DNA of 64,000 nt from JBKECP01 sp047974765 (lineage in GTDB: Bacteria; Pseudomonadota; Gammaproteobacteria; Pseudomonadales; Halieaceae): contig JBKECP010000019.1 of NCBI GenBank assembly GCA_047974765.1, forward strand, positions 62,001 through 126,000, given 5' to 3'. The translations under genes and the position numbers were made by a program. Positions 32,391-40,484 of this stretch are shown in pieces (the stretch's first letter is position 1; each line of letters starts with the position of its first letter). The notes below the pieces were generated by a model. It saw only the letters and a list, made by a program, of their open reading frames with translations. It made no database searches and had not been told where the DNA came from.

Positions 32391-32822
32391 GTGTCCAGGT
32401 CCGGCAAAAAACACCGGCCAATGGCCGAGATCAATGTGGTGCCCTATATCGATGTGATGCTGGTGCTATTGATTATTTTTATGGTGACGGCACCCATGTT
32501 GATGCAGGGAGTTAAGGTTGATTTGCCGGAAGCCTCTGCTGAGCCGATTAAAAATCAGGACAGTGAGCCACTGATTGTCTCGGTTGATGCCACTGGTCAG
32601 CTTTATTTGAATTTGGGTGATGAGAAGCAGGTGCTCAGTCTGGCGACCATCCGTGAACGGGTGAGTGCTATTGTGCGACGCAGCCCGGAAAAACCGGTGT
32701 TGATCTGGGGTGATCAGGCCGTGCCCTATGGCACGGTAGTGACCGTAATGGCTGCATTGCAGGAAGCGGGTGCACCCAGTGTTGGCCTGGTCACTGAAAA
32801 TCCCGGAAAACCGGGTGACTGA
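32391..32822 (+). CDS. tolR: TolR, inner-membrane motor subunit of Tol-Pal
   Basis: 143 residues, ExbD-like: one transmembrane helix (about 18-38, 'VVPYIDVMLVLLIIFMVTAP') with the essential proton-path Asp at residue 21, then a periplasmic domain that contacts peptidoglycan. GTG start; the last base is shared with the tolA start codon. Confidence 0.96.
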   Translation: MSRSGKKHRPMAEINVVPYIDVMLVLLIIFMVTAPMLMQGVKVDLPEASAEPIKNQDSEPLIVSVDATGQLYLNLGDEKQVLSLATIRERVSAIVRRSPEKPVLIWGDQAVPYGTVVTVMAALQEAGAPSVGLVTENPGKPGD

Positions 32823-33586
32823 TGTCGAATTCAATTTACGCCAGGCCGGTTCTGCCACGGATTATTCTGCGGCCGCTATTGGCAACAATCGGACTGCATG
32901 GCCTGCTTATCTATGTGCTCACTGCCAATTGGAGTGCTTTTGAAGAAAAAGTGATTGTGGCGCGAGTGATCCCTAAGGCTGTTGATGCCCGACTGGTGGA
33001 TGTCAGCGAGCTTCAGCCCAAGCCGGTCGAAAAAAAAATTGAACCCAAACCCAAACCCAAACCTGTCGAAAAAAAAATCAAGCCCAAGCCGGTAGAGCAA
33101 AAAACTGAACCCAAGCCGGAGGTGAAGCCCAAGCCAAAAACAGAGGTGGTTCAACCTGCCTCCAGACCGACAGAAAAAAAACCGGACCCCGGCCCCAGTC
33201 GTGAAGAGTTGTTACGCCAGCAGCGTGAGGATATGGCGCGGGCAATGGCACAGGAAGAGGCTGCTCAGGCCGCAGCGACAGCCGATGAAATGGTGGTCAG
33301 CTATGCCGCGCTGATTGAAAATACCGTTGTCGGCTACTGGAGTCGTCCACCCTCGGCCCGCAACGGGATGGAGGTGTTGCTGGAGCTGCAATTAATACCC
33401 ACAGGTGAAATTGTGAATATTCGCATTATCAAAAGTAGTGGTAATAGTGCTTTTGACCAGTCGGCAGTAAATGCGGTAGAAAAGGCCGGTAGCTTTCCGG
33501 AGTTAAAAAATCTGCCGCCACGTAAATTTGAAGAGACTTTCAGGCGTTTTAGCCTGTTATTCAGACCAGAGGATTTGAGGTACTGA
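32822..33586 (+). CDS. tolA: TolA, periplasm-spanning Tol-Pal protein
   Basis: 254 residues, short for TolA (about 420 in E. coli). A single N-terminal transmembrane helix (about 17-35) is followed by an extended Lys-Pro-rich segment (66-110) of 'EPKPKPKP' type rather than the usual long alpha-helical Ala/Lys/Glu region. A short helical stretch then leads to the C-terminal TolA/TonB-like domain (about 155-254, 'SSGNSAFDQSAVNAVEKAG'). It links the TolQR motor to TolB-Pal at the outer membrane. The KP-rich spacer recalls TonB and may give a stiff, extended rod. Overlaps tolR and tolB by single bases. Confidence 0.93.
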   Translation: MSNSIYARPVLPRIILRPLLATIGLHGLLIYVLTANWSAFEEKVIVARVIPKAVDARLVDVSELQPKPVEKKIEPKPKPKPVEKKIKPKPVEQKTEPKPEVKPKPKTEVVQPASRPTEKKPDPGPSREELLRQQREDMARAMAQEEAAQAAATADEMVVSYAALIENTVVGYWSRPPSARNGMEVLLELQLIPTGEIVNIRIIKSSGNSAFDQSAVNAVEKAGSFPELKNLPPRKFEETFRRFSLLFRPEDLRY

Positions 33587-34869
33587 TGATACGGATATTG
33601 AGCACTGTGCTATTGATGCTGTGCGCGTTTACAGCCCGGGCCGAACTGGTAATCGAGATTACCGAAGGCATGGATAACCCTACGCCGATTGCTGTAGCCC
33701 CTTTTGCCTGGCAGGGTGCTGGTGTGCAGACAGATATCGGCCAGGTAATCGATGATGATTTGTCACGCAGTGGGCAGTTTGCACCGGTCAAACGGGCAGA
33801 TATGCTTGGTCGGCCGACAAGTGAATCCGAAGTTTTTTATCGGGACTGGCGAGCGATCAGCACTGAATACCTGCTCATTGGCCGGGTATCGACTGATCAA
33901 CAAATGCGAATTGAGTTCGAATTGTTTGACGTCAATCGTCAGCTGAAGGTGTTGGAAGGGGTTGAAAGTGGTCCGGCCAGCGAAGCGCGCATGCTGGCTC
34001 ATCGAATCAGCGATCAGGTGTACAAAAAACTCACCGGTATACGCGGCGCCTTTGCAACACGCCTTTTGTATGTGTCGGTTGCACGCAATCTCAGTGGCAA
34101 GGATTACTACCGGCTGACTCTGGCCGATTCCGATGGCGCCCGGCCTATTGTATTGCTGGAGTCCAGAGAGCCGATTCTGGCACCCACCTGGTCGCCCGAT
34201 GGCAACGAAATTGCCTATGTGTCCTATGAAACCAGCCGCCCGGCTATCTTCCGTCAGAATCTGGCAACAGGTCGTCGTGAGCAGTTGACCAACTTCAAGG
34301 GCTTGAACAGTTCGCCGGCCTGGTCGCCCGATGGCCGTACCATGGCCATGGTGTTGTCGAAGGACGGCAGCCCCGATGTCTATCTGATGGATCTGGCCAA
34401 CAAGCAGCTGACCCGGATTACCCGGCATTACGCCATCGACACAGAGCCTGCCTGGATGCCCGATGGAAAATCGTTGTTGTTCACATCGGATCGCGGCGGG
34501 CGACCACAAATTTACCGTTATGACCTGCACAACGGCAATACCGAACGCGTCACCTATGAAGGGGGTTACAATTCCCGTGCTCGCGTGGCCCAGGATGGTC
34601 GCAATGTGGTGCTGGTGCACCAAAGTAACGGTAAATTTCACATTGCCATACACGACCTGGTCACCAACCGCTTGCAGGTTTTGACATCGACAGATCTGGA
34701 CGAGAGCCCCAGTATCGCACCCAATGGCTCTATGGTATTGTACGCAACCAAATCGGGAGACCGCGGTATTTTGGCAGCGGTTTCTGTTGATGGCGGTGTG
34801 AAATTCCGGTTGCCTGCCCGCGAAGGTGATGTCCGTGAACCGGCCTGGTCACCTTACATGAATGACTGA
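33586..34869 (+). CDS. tolB: TolB, periplasmic beta-propeller of Tol-Pal
   Basis: 427 residues: signal peptide (about 1-19, ending 'FTARA'), an N-terminal alpha/beta domain and a six-bladed propeller. Repeated motifs such as 'APTWSPDGNEIAYVS', 'SPAWSPDGRTMAMV' and 'EPAWMPDGKSLLFTS' mark the blades. TolB binds Pal and signals to TolA. It starts inside the tolA stop and is followed by pal after 79 bp. Confidence 0.97.
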   Translation: MIRILSTVLLMLCAFTARAELVIEITEGMDNPTPIAVAPFAWQGAGVQTDIGQVIDDDLSRSGQFAPVKRADMLGRPTSESEVFYRDWRAISTEYLLIGRVSTDQQMRIEFELFDVNRQLKVLEGVESGPASEARMLAHRISDQVYKKLTGIRGAFATRLLYVSVARNLSGKDYYRLTLADSDGARPIVLLESREPILAPTWSPDGNEIAYVSYETSRPAIFRQNLATGRREQLTNFKGLNSSPAWSPDGRTMAMVLSKDGSPDVYLMDLANKQLTRITRHYAIDTEPAWMPDGKSLLFTSDRGGRPQIYRYDLHNGNTERVTYEGGYNSRARVAQDGRNVVLVHQSNGKFHIAIHDLVTNRLQVLTSTDLDESPSIAPNGSMVLYATKSGDRGILAAVSVDGGVKFRLPAREGDVREPAWSPYMND

Positions 34870-34948
34870 TATCCGGTAATCGCGCAGATGATTTTGTTGC
34901 TCCACAGTATGATTGACTCACAATTTCTTTTTTGAGGATGGAAGCCTT

Positions 34949-35473
34949 ATGAAACATGTACCTGTTGTCGGCAAGTTGTTGACGCTGCTGTTTACGGCAA
35001 TTTTTCTGACCGCCTGTGGTGGTAGTGACACCCAGGATGATACCGCTGCCGCCGAGGCTGAAGCTGCTGCCCGTCGTGCAGCAGAGCAGGCTGAAGCAGG
35101 CCGTCGGGCGCAAGCAGAGCAGGCTCAGCAGACACTGATAGAAGAAGTTCAGCGCGTTGGCAATATCTTCTATTTTGAATTTGACAGCTCCACTCTTAAA
35201 CCTGAAGCTCAGGCAGCCTTGGATGCCCATATTGCGTTGCTTAAAACCAATGATCGCAATGTACGTCTGGAAGGGCATACTGATGAGCGTGGCACCCGCG
35301 AATACAACATGGCCCTCGGTGAGCGTCGTGCCAACGCGGTACGCGATTACATGGTCGTAAATGGTATTCCCAACTATCGCATCGAAAGCATCAGCTATGG
35401 TGAAGAGAAGCCCATCGCTTATGGTTCCGGTGAGTCCAACTGGTCCCAGAACCGTCGTGTGGAACTGAAGTAA
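34949..35473 (+). CDS. pal: Pal, peptidoglycan-associated lipoprotein
   Basis: 174 residues. The signal peptide ends in the lipobox L-T-A-C with lipidated Cys23. An Ala/Glu-rich helical linker (about 30-65) precedes the OmpA-like peptidoglycan-binding domain (about 70-174), which contains 'EGHTDERGTREYNMALGERR' with the residues that bind diaminopimelate. The start at ATG 34949 gives the correct signal peptide; an upstream in-frame ATG at 34913 lacks a ribosome binding site. Anchors the outer membrane to the cell wall with TolB. Confidence 0.97.
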   Translation: MKHVPVVGKLLTLLFTAIFLTACGGSDTQDDTAAAEAEAAARRAAEQAEAGRRAQAEQAQQTLIEEVQRVGNIFYFEFDSSTLKPEAQAALDAHIALLKTNDRNVRLEGHTDERGTREYNMALGERRANAVRDYMVVNGIPNYRIESISYGEEKPIAYGSGESNWSQNRRVELK

Positions 35474-35491
35474 GAGCAGGCAGGAGATAGC

Positions 35492-36505
35492 ATGCGTTAT
35501 CGCATCGGCAATATGCTTGCAGCAAGCGGGCTGGTTCTGGTAACCAGCCCGCTCTGTTTTACTGTGCAGGCACAGGATTATATTGATGTTGAAGCAGAAC
35601 AGCGCGCTGCCAAATCAGGTGCTGTCAAAGCGGCGACAACCACAGGTAGTAATCAGCAGTCATCTGCTGCTATCCCTAAGGATCCCTACGGTGTACAGCC
35701 TGCGGCATCCTATCCTGCTACCAGTTATGGCATTAATACAACAGTTGCCAGCGAGGCAATTGAAGGTGCTGCCGGTTCGGCTGCAACCGCAGTTGGCACC
35801 AACGTTAACAGTGCTGTTAACTCAGCTACGGCTGTCGGTGGCAGCAGTGTTGGGCAGCTCCTGTTGCAAGTACAACAGTTACAGCAGGAAGTAATGCGCC
35901 TCAATGGAAAGGTAGAGGAACAGGCTCATGAGCTGCGCACACTCAAGGAGCAGGGTCTGGAGCGTTATGTTGACCTGGATCGCCGGGTTAGTGCGTTAAC
36001 CACGGGCGGGGTACCTGTATCATCTGCATCGTCAACAGGTACAGCGGGTGAGTCACCGGCTGCCAGTAGTGCCGCCAGTTCGGCAGAGGCTGGCGCAGCG
36101 ACCAATACCAAGGCTCAGCCTGGTGAGGCTGATGCCTACCGCGCAGCTTATGCCCTGGTGCGCGCCCAGAAATTTGATCAGGGTGTGAGCGCCTTCAAGC
36201 AGTTTTTGACGCAATATCCGGCGGGTCGCTATGCACCCAATGCACATTACTGGCTGGGCGAATTGTATCTGGTGGCACAGCCGGCAGACCTGGAGGCTTC
36301 CCGACAGGCCTTTACGTTATTGATCGATGAGTACCCGAAAAATGCCAAGGTGCCCGATGCCATGTATAAACTGGGTCGTGTGCATTTTATGAAAGGTAAT
36401 CGTGAAAAAGCGCGTGAATACCTGGATCAGGTTGTTCAAAACTATAGTAAAAGTAATGCCTCTGCCGCTCGTCTGGCGCAGCAGTTTATCGACGAGAATT
36501 ACTGA
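35492..36505 (+). CDS. cpoB: CpoB (YbgF), cell division coordinator of Tol-Pal
   Basis: 337 residues: signal peptide (about 1-28), a long Ala/Ser/Thr-rich low-complexity region (35-115), a coiled coil (about 115-165, 'LLLQVQQLQQEVMRLNGKVE') and a second low-complexity linker. Three C-terminal TPR repeats (about 210-337, 'HYWLGELYLVAQPADLEASR') complete it. CpoB coordinates peptidoglycan synthesis with outer-membrane constriction. The two low-complexity segments make it longer than E. coli CpoB (263). AGGAG lies 6 bp before ATG. Last gene of the tol-pal operon, 18 bp before queE. Confidence 0.93.
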   Translation: MRYRIGNMLAASGLVLVTSPLCFTVQAQDYIDVEAEQRAAKSGAVKAATTTGSNQQSSAAIPKDPYGVQPAASYPATSYGINTTVASEAIEGAAGSAATAVGTNVNSAVNSATAVGGSSVGQLLLQVQQLQQEVMRLNGKVEEQAHELRTLKEQGLERYVDLDRRVSALTTGGVPVSSASSTGTAGESPAASSAASSAEAGAATNTKAQPGEADAYRAAYALVRAQKFDQGVSAFKQFLTQYPAGRYAPNAHYWLGELYLVAQPADLEASRQAFTLLIDEYPKNAKVPDAMYKLGRVHFMKGNREKAREYLDQVVQNYSKSNASAARLAQQFIDENY

Positions 36506-36523
36506 TTTTCATAGTGCGCTTTC

Positions 36524-37216
36524 ATGTCTGATCCGCTGGCTGTCAGCGAAAATAGCGCATTCGCTTCGGCGGATGCGACACTTCGCATCACCGAGATATT
36601 TTTTTCATTACAGGGTGAGACCCGTACAGTTGGTTTGCCGACAGTATTTATACGTTTGACCGGCTGTCCCCTGCGCTGTGTTTACTGTGATACCGCTTAT
36701 GCTTTCAGTGGTGGCGAAATTATGGCTCTGGGCCAGATACTTGTACAGGTAGCCAGTTATCAGCCGCGCTATGTCACAGTGACAGGTGGTGAGCCGCTGG
36801 CCCAACCCAACTGTTTAGCACTGTTGTCACGGCTTTGTGAGGCGGGTTATGAGGTGTCGCTGGAAACCAGTGGTGCCTTATCGGTTGCCGGTGTTGATTC
36901 GCAGGTGGTGAAAGTGCTTGATCTGAAAACCCCTGCCTCGGGTGAAATGCACCGCAATGACTATAACAATATCCCTTTGTTGCAAGCGCATGATCAGGTC
37001 AAATTTGTGATTGCTGATCGTGAAGACTACAACTGGGCCTGTTTTAAGCTGAATGAATATGCATTGGCGGAGCGTGTCAGCGATGTACTGTTTTCTCCCA
37101 GCCATCACACATTGTCGGGACGGCAGTTGGCGGAGTGGATACTGGCAGACAGACTGCCGGTACGGATGCAATTACAACTGCACAAATACCTCTGGAATGA
37201 TGAGCCTGGGCATTAA
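36524..37216 (+). CDS. queE: 7-carboxy-7-deazaguanine synthase
   Basis: This radical-SAM enzyme converts 6-carboxytetrahydropterin to 7-carboxy-7-deazaguanine in queuosine biosynthesis. 230 residues; the cluster-binding cysteines are Cys48, Cys52 and Cys55 ('GCPLRCVYCDTAY'), and the SAM-binding 'TGGEPLAQPN' follows. It overlaps queC by 1 bp, and both follow cpoB as in Pseudomonas. The N-terminal 20 residues are variable. Confidence 0.95.
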   Translation: MSDPLAVSENSAFASADATLRITEIFFSLQGETRTVGLPTVFIRLTGCPLRCVYCDTAYAFSGGEIMALGQILVQVASYQPRYVTVTGGEPLAQPNCLALLSRLCEAGYEVSLETSGALSVAGVDSQVVKVLDLKTPASGEMHRNDYNNIPLLQAHDQVKFVIADREDYNWACFKLNEYALAERVSDVLFSPSHHTLSGRQLAEWILADRLPVRMQLQLHKYLWNDEPGH

Positions 37217-37950
37217 TGAGTAATACAAGAAGAGCAGTGGTGCTGGTATCTGGTGGCCTTGATTCGGCTACGGTGCTGGCGATGGCCCGTCAGCAGGGTT
37301 ATAGCTGTTATACCCTGAGTTTTGACTACGGTCAGCGCCACCGTGCCGAGCTGCTTGCGGCGGCTCAGGTATCACAAGTGCTGGGGGATGTTGAGCACAA
37401 GGTGGTTCATCTGAATCTGGACAGCATCGGTGGATCGGCGCTGACGGATATGACCATTGATGTGCCTGTGGTGAAAGATGGTGCCGAGGATGGCGCAAGG
37501 GGTGAAACTGAAGCGCCAAATAAAGTTGTCGATCAGGCCATACCGCTTACTTATGTACCGGCTCGCAATACGGTTTTTCTGTCCATTGCGCTGGGTTGGG
37601 CCGAAGTATTGGGTGCGAATGATATTTTTATCGGGGTCAATGCGGTTGATTATTCTGGTTATCCGGATTGTCGACCTGATTATATTGCCGCCTTTGAGGC
37701 CATGGCCAACCTGGCGACCCGCGCTGCTGTTGAAGGGCAAAAGTTAAGTATCCATACGCCACTGATGACGATGAGCAAGGGCGATATTATTCAGGCGGGT
37801 ATTGAGCTTGGTGTGGACTACAGCCTGACAGTCTCCTGCTATCAGGCGACAGAGCAGGGACTGGCCTGCGGTTGTTGCGACAGCTGTCGCCTGCGTCGCA
37901 AGGGTTTTGCCGACGCAGGTTTTGATGACCCGACCCGCTACTGCCATTAA
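37216..37950 (+). CDS. queC: 7-cyano-7-deazaguanine (preQ0) synthase
   Basis: This ATP-dependent enzyme turns 7-carboxy-7-deazaguanine into preQ0. 244 residues, with the PP-loop 'VLVSGGLDSATVLAMA' (about 10-25). The zinc site near the C-terminus includes Cys208 and 'CGCCDSC' (Cys218, Cys221, Cys224, with an extra Cys at 220). Coupled with queE. The stop is followed at once by a hairpin-rich repeat and then tRNA-Lys. Confidence 0.96.
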   Translation: MSNTRRAVVLVSGGLDSATVLAMARQQGYSCYTLSFDYGQRHRAELLAAAQVSQVLGDVEHKVVHLNLDSIGGSALTDMTIDVPVVKDGAEDGARGETEAPNKVVDQAIPLTYVPARNTVFLSIALGWAEVLGANDIFIGVNAVDYSGYPDCRPDYIAAFEAMANLATRAAVEGQKLSIHTPLMTMSKGDIIQAGIELGVDYSLTVSCYQATEQGLACGCCDSCRLRRKGFADAGFDDPTRYCH

Positions 37951-37955
37951 CCTTG

Positions 37956-38040
37956 CGATCGACTTTGTCGACGGCGATACATCCGTGTGCCGCTATTAAC
38001 CCGACAATCTACTATCGCCGGGCTAATAAATAGTCGGGTG
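37956..38040. repeat. Hairpin-rich intergenic element, copy B
   Basis: Starting six bases after queC, this segment repeats the order found at 512-622: GCGATCGACTTT, GACGG, then TTAACCCGACAATCTA, CCGGGCTAATAA and TAGT. Copy B lacks two of the hairpins of copy A and instead has ACCCGAC (37999-38005) pairing with GTCGGGT (38033-38039). Both copies begin just after a gene in the same orientation. Confidence 0.6.
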
Positions 38041-38136
38041 TTGCACTACAGGCTTCTTAAAAATGGCTTGTTTTTTTTCTCTGAATCAGTACCATACGCA
38101 CCTCATCGCGCACGTTGCGCGACATCACCTGTCAAG

Positions 38137-38212
38137 GGGCCGTTAGCTCAGTTGGTAGAGCAGTTGGCTTTTAACCAATTGGTCGATGGTTCGAGTCCAT
38201 CACGGCCCACCA
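38137..38212 (+). tRNA. tRNA-Lys (anticodon TTT)
   Basis: A 76-nt cloverleaf including encoded CCA. Acceptor stem GGGCCGT/ACGGCCC, D-arm AGCTCAGTTGGTAGAGC, anticodon stem GTTGG/CCAAT around the loop CTTTTAA with anticodon TTT, and a T-arm with GGTTCGAGTCC. Position after queC matches Pseudomonas. The ORF that runs through it is a typical tRNA artefact. Confidence 0.97.
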
Positions 38213-38241
38213 TATTTGCTGTTAAATCAGCAGTCTGAAAG

Positions 38242-38264
38242 CCCTCGTATCCCGAGGGTTTTTT
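38242..38264 (+). terminator. Intrinsic terminator after tRNA-Lys
   Basis: CCCTCG (38242-38247), 5-nt loop, CGAGGG (38253-38258), then six T. A textbook rho-independent terminator 30 bp after the tRNA. Confidence 0.88.
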
Positions 38265-38405
38265 GTAGCTGTTTCATAAAGCGTGAAAGCCAAGGTCTGA
38301 AGGCTTCAACCTGGATTGCGCAGTCGGGCGCTTGTTTTCTTCTTGAAAGCCGTATTGATACTGGTCTTTGATCGCACTCACCTTCCGGGTGAAAACGCTA
38401 CGCAC

Positions 38406-38511
38406 CCAATGGTGCTGCACTCGGTGCGTCAGGCAGCGTTGCTCCGGCCTTGCGGGCATCAGCCTGCGACGTTTCGTGCCTTGCCTGACACACCGATTAC
38501 AGCACCATTGG
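38406..38511. repeat. Long imperfect inverted repeat (30-bp arms)
   Basis: The left arm (38406-38435, beginning CCAATGGTGCTG) and right arm (38482-38511, ending CAGCACCATTGG) match in inverted orientation at 27 of 30 positions by eye, with a 46-nt centre. Weaker complementarity continues outward. It lies in a 450-bp gene-free spacer (38265-38716) between the tRNA terminator and the PA4642-like gene. Its size and symmetry resemble a MITE-like or palindromic repetitive element; no transposase or second copy is in the window. The rest of the spacer shows nothing recognisable. Confidence 0.65.
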
Positions 38512-38716
38512 ATACGTCCAGCTGCGGATTTTAGGTTAAATCGCGGTTGCTGCGTTTTTCACACCTATATTGTTTTATCCGATAGATAATAAATCGCTGG
38601 TACAAGCGTTAATTGCCATCTGAGGCTCGATAGCCATTTGTGTATGACAGCTGTCCAGTTTCGGCTTCTGATCGGGTGTTATCGCGGCCATAACCGCACA
38701 GGGTTGATGCCATCGC

Positions 38717-39007
38717 TTATTGTGCTCCTGCTATACGCAGCGTTTCAGCATACTCTTTGCCATGCCGGTGCTCACTGACGATAGAGAGTACGTTGCGGCC
38801 TTGTTTATCGGTAGCATCGAGATTGCGATCAGCCTCCTTGAACATGGCAATAAACAGCTTAAAGTCTGAGGGGCGCATGCTGCGATAGGCTTTTAGCAAT
38901 GCGTGAAAATCGTTGTCGGTACCGTCAGAAGAACGAATGTTGAGAAAACTGCGTACGTGATCTTCAGTCCACACCTCATCGATCACTTTTTCTTTGTCTT
39001 TTGCCAT
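38717..39007 (-). CDS. PA4642-family small conserved protein
   Basis: A 96-residue acidic, soluble protein ('DEVWTEDHVRSFLNI', 'FHALLKAYRSMRP', 'QGRNVLSIVSEHRHGKEYAE') of the type annotated in pseudomonads as PA4642 family. Function unknown. It ends 35 bp or so downstream of gatB on the same strand and may be co-transcribed with gatCAB. No membrane segment or metal motif is evident. Confidence 0.75.
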   Translation of the reverse strand: MAKDKEKVIDEVWTEDHVRSFLNIRSSDGTDNDFHALLKAYRSMRPSDFKLFIAMFKEADRNLDATDKQGRNVLSIVSEHRHGKEYAETLRIAGAQ

Positions 39008-39041
39008 ACAATTTTAATCCTGTTTCTTTGCTTTGTCTGTT

Positions 39042-40484
39042 TCAGCCGAGTTTTTGGATCAGTAACTGGTTGACCATCTGTGGGTTGGCCTGACCTTTTG
39101 AGGCTTTCATCACCTGACCCACAAAAAAACCGACCAATTTCTTGCGTTTGTCCTGATCGGCGGTGCGATACTGTTCCACTTGGGCGGTACTGTCCGCGAT
39201 TACTTCATCGATAATAGCCTCAAGAGCACCGCTGTCAGATACCTGCTTGAGACCGTGTGCGGCGATAATACTATCGGCATCACCTTCGCCGGCCCACATA
39301 CCCTCAAAGACCTGCTTGGCGATCTTGCCTGAAATTGTGTTGTCACGGATGCGCTGAATCAGTTGGGCCAGATGTTCGGCAGGTAATGGGCAGTCGCCGA
39401 TATCACATTCGTCGCGGTTGAGCTGGCCAAGCAATTCCACCTGCACCCAGTTGGCGGCGAGTTTGGCATCGCCAGCTGTTTTGGCGACCGCTTCGAAATA
39501 GTCTGCCAGCGCACGACTGGCTGACAGCACACCTGCATCGTAGGTGCTGAGGTTGTAATCGACCATAAAGCGCTCGCGCTTTTGTCGGGGTAACTCGGGC
39601 AACTGTTTGCGCAGATTTTCCACCCAGGCAGGTTCCAGTACGATCGGCAGCAGGTCTGGTTCAGGGAAGTAGCGGTAGTCGTTGGCCACTTCCTTGGAGC
39701 GCATTGAGCGGGTTTCGTTGCGGTCAGCGTCGTAGAGGCGGGTTTCCTGTACAACCTGGCCACCGTCTTCGAGAATATCGGACTGGCGCCCAATTTCATG
39801 GGCGATGGCCTTTTCCACAAAGCGGAAGGAGTTGACATTCTTGATCTCTGCGCGGGTGCCGAGCGTATTACTGCCGATGGGTCGCAGTGAAATGTTGATA
39901 TCGCAGCGCATCGATCCCTCGGCCATATTGCCATCGGAAATACCTAGATAGGTCACCAGTGAATGCAGGGCCTTGAGATAGGCAACGGCCTCCTCTGCGC
40001 TGCGAATGTCAGGCTCGGTAACAATTTCCAGCAGCGGTGTGCCGGCCCGGTTGAGGTCGATACCGCTCTGGCCGTGGAAGTCTTCATGCAGAGACTTGCC
40101 TGCATCTTCTTCAAGGTGGGCGCGGGTGATACCGATATACCGGTGACTGCCGTCTTCCAGTTGAATTTCAAAGCGGCCCCGGCCCACGATCGGCTCGGCG
40201 AACTGGCTGATCTGATAACCTTTGGGCAGGTCAGGATAGAAATAATTCTTGCGGTCAAATACTGAGCGCATACCGATATCGGCACCAATACCCAAGCCAA
40301 ACATAACAGCATAGCGCACGGCCTGTTCGTTCAACACTGGCAGCATGCCGGGCATAGCCAGATCAACGGCACTGGCCTGGGTGTTGGGGGAGGCGCCAAA
40401 GGTGGTGGCTGAGCCGGAGAAAATTTTTGAACGGGTGGCCAGTTGCAGGTGCACTTCCAGGCCGATTACAGATTCCCATTGCAT
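39042..40484 (-). CDS. gatB: Asp-tRNA(Asn)/Glu-tRNA(Gln) amidotransferase subunit B
   Basis: This 480-residue subunit is the kinase part of GatCAB that activates the misacylated tRNA before amidation. 'MQWESVIGLEVHLQLATRSK' is the family N-terminus; the aspartate/glutamate-binding cradle and the YqeY-like C-terminal tail domain (about 410-480) are present. Start codon overlaps the gatA stop by 1 bp. Its presence implies transamidation for Asn and/or Gln tRNAs in this organism. Confidence 0.97.
   Translation of the reverse strand: MQWESVIGLEVHLQLATRSKIFSGSATTFGASPNTQASAVDLAMPGMLPVLNEQAVRYAVMFGLGIGADIGMRSVFDRKNYFYPDLPKGYQISQFAEPIVGRGRFEIQLEDGSHRYIGITRAHLEEDAGKSLHEDFHGQSGIDLNRAGTPLLEIVTEPDIRSAEEAVAYLKALHSLVTYLGISDGNMAEGSMRCDINISLRPIGSNTLGTRAEIKNVNSFRFVEKAIAHEIGRQSDILEDGGQVVQETRLYDADRNETRSMRSKEVANDYRYFPEPDLLPIVLEPAWVENLRKQLPELPRQKRERFMVDYNLSTYDAGVLSASRALADYFEAVAKTAGDAKLAANWVQVELLGQLNRDECDIGDCPLPAEHLAQLIQRIRDNTISGKIAKQVFEGMWAGEGDADSIIAAHGLKQVSDSGALEAIIDEVIADSTAQVEQYRTADQDKRKKLVGFFVGQVMKASKGQANPQMVNQLLIQKLG

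Noticed and set aside
33016..33150. Short tandem repeats resembling a repeat array
   Set aside because: They encode the Lys-Pro spacer of TolA; no spacers or constant palindromic repeat as in CRISPR.
33763..34653. 296-codon minus-strand ORF
   Set aside because: Antisense shadow of tolB.
37987..38238. 83-codon ORF reading 'GPLAQLVEQLAF' and similar
   Set aside because: Runs through tRNA-Lys; a well-known annotation artefact.
38406..38511. Integron attC site
   Set aside because: The size is right, but I find no matching core-site pair and there is no integrase or cassette gene in the window.
38274..38589. Three short ORFs with similar 'CLTHR..QHHW' peptides
   Set aside because: The similarity comes from the inverted repeat being read on both strands, not from real proteins.
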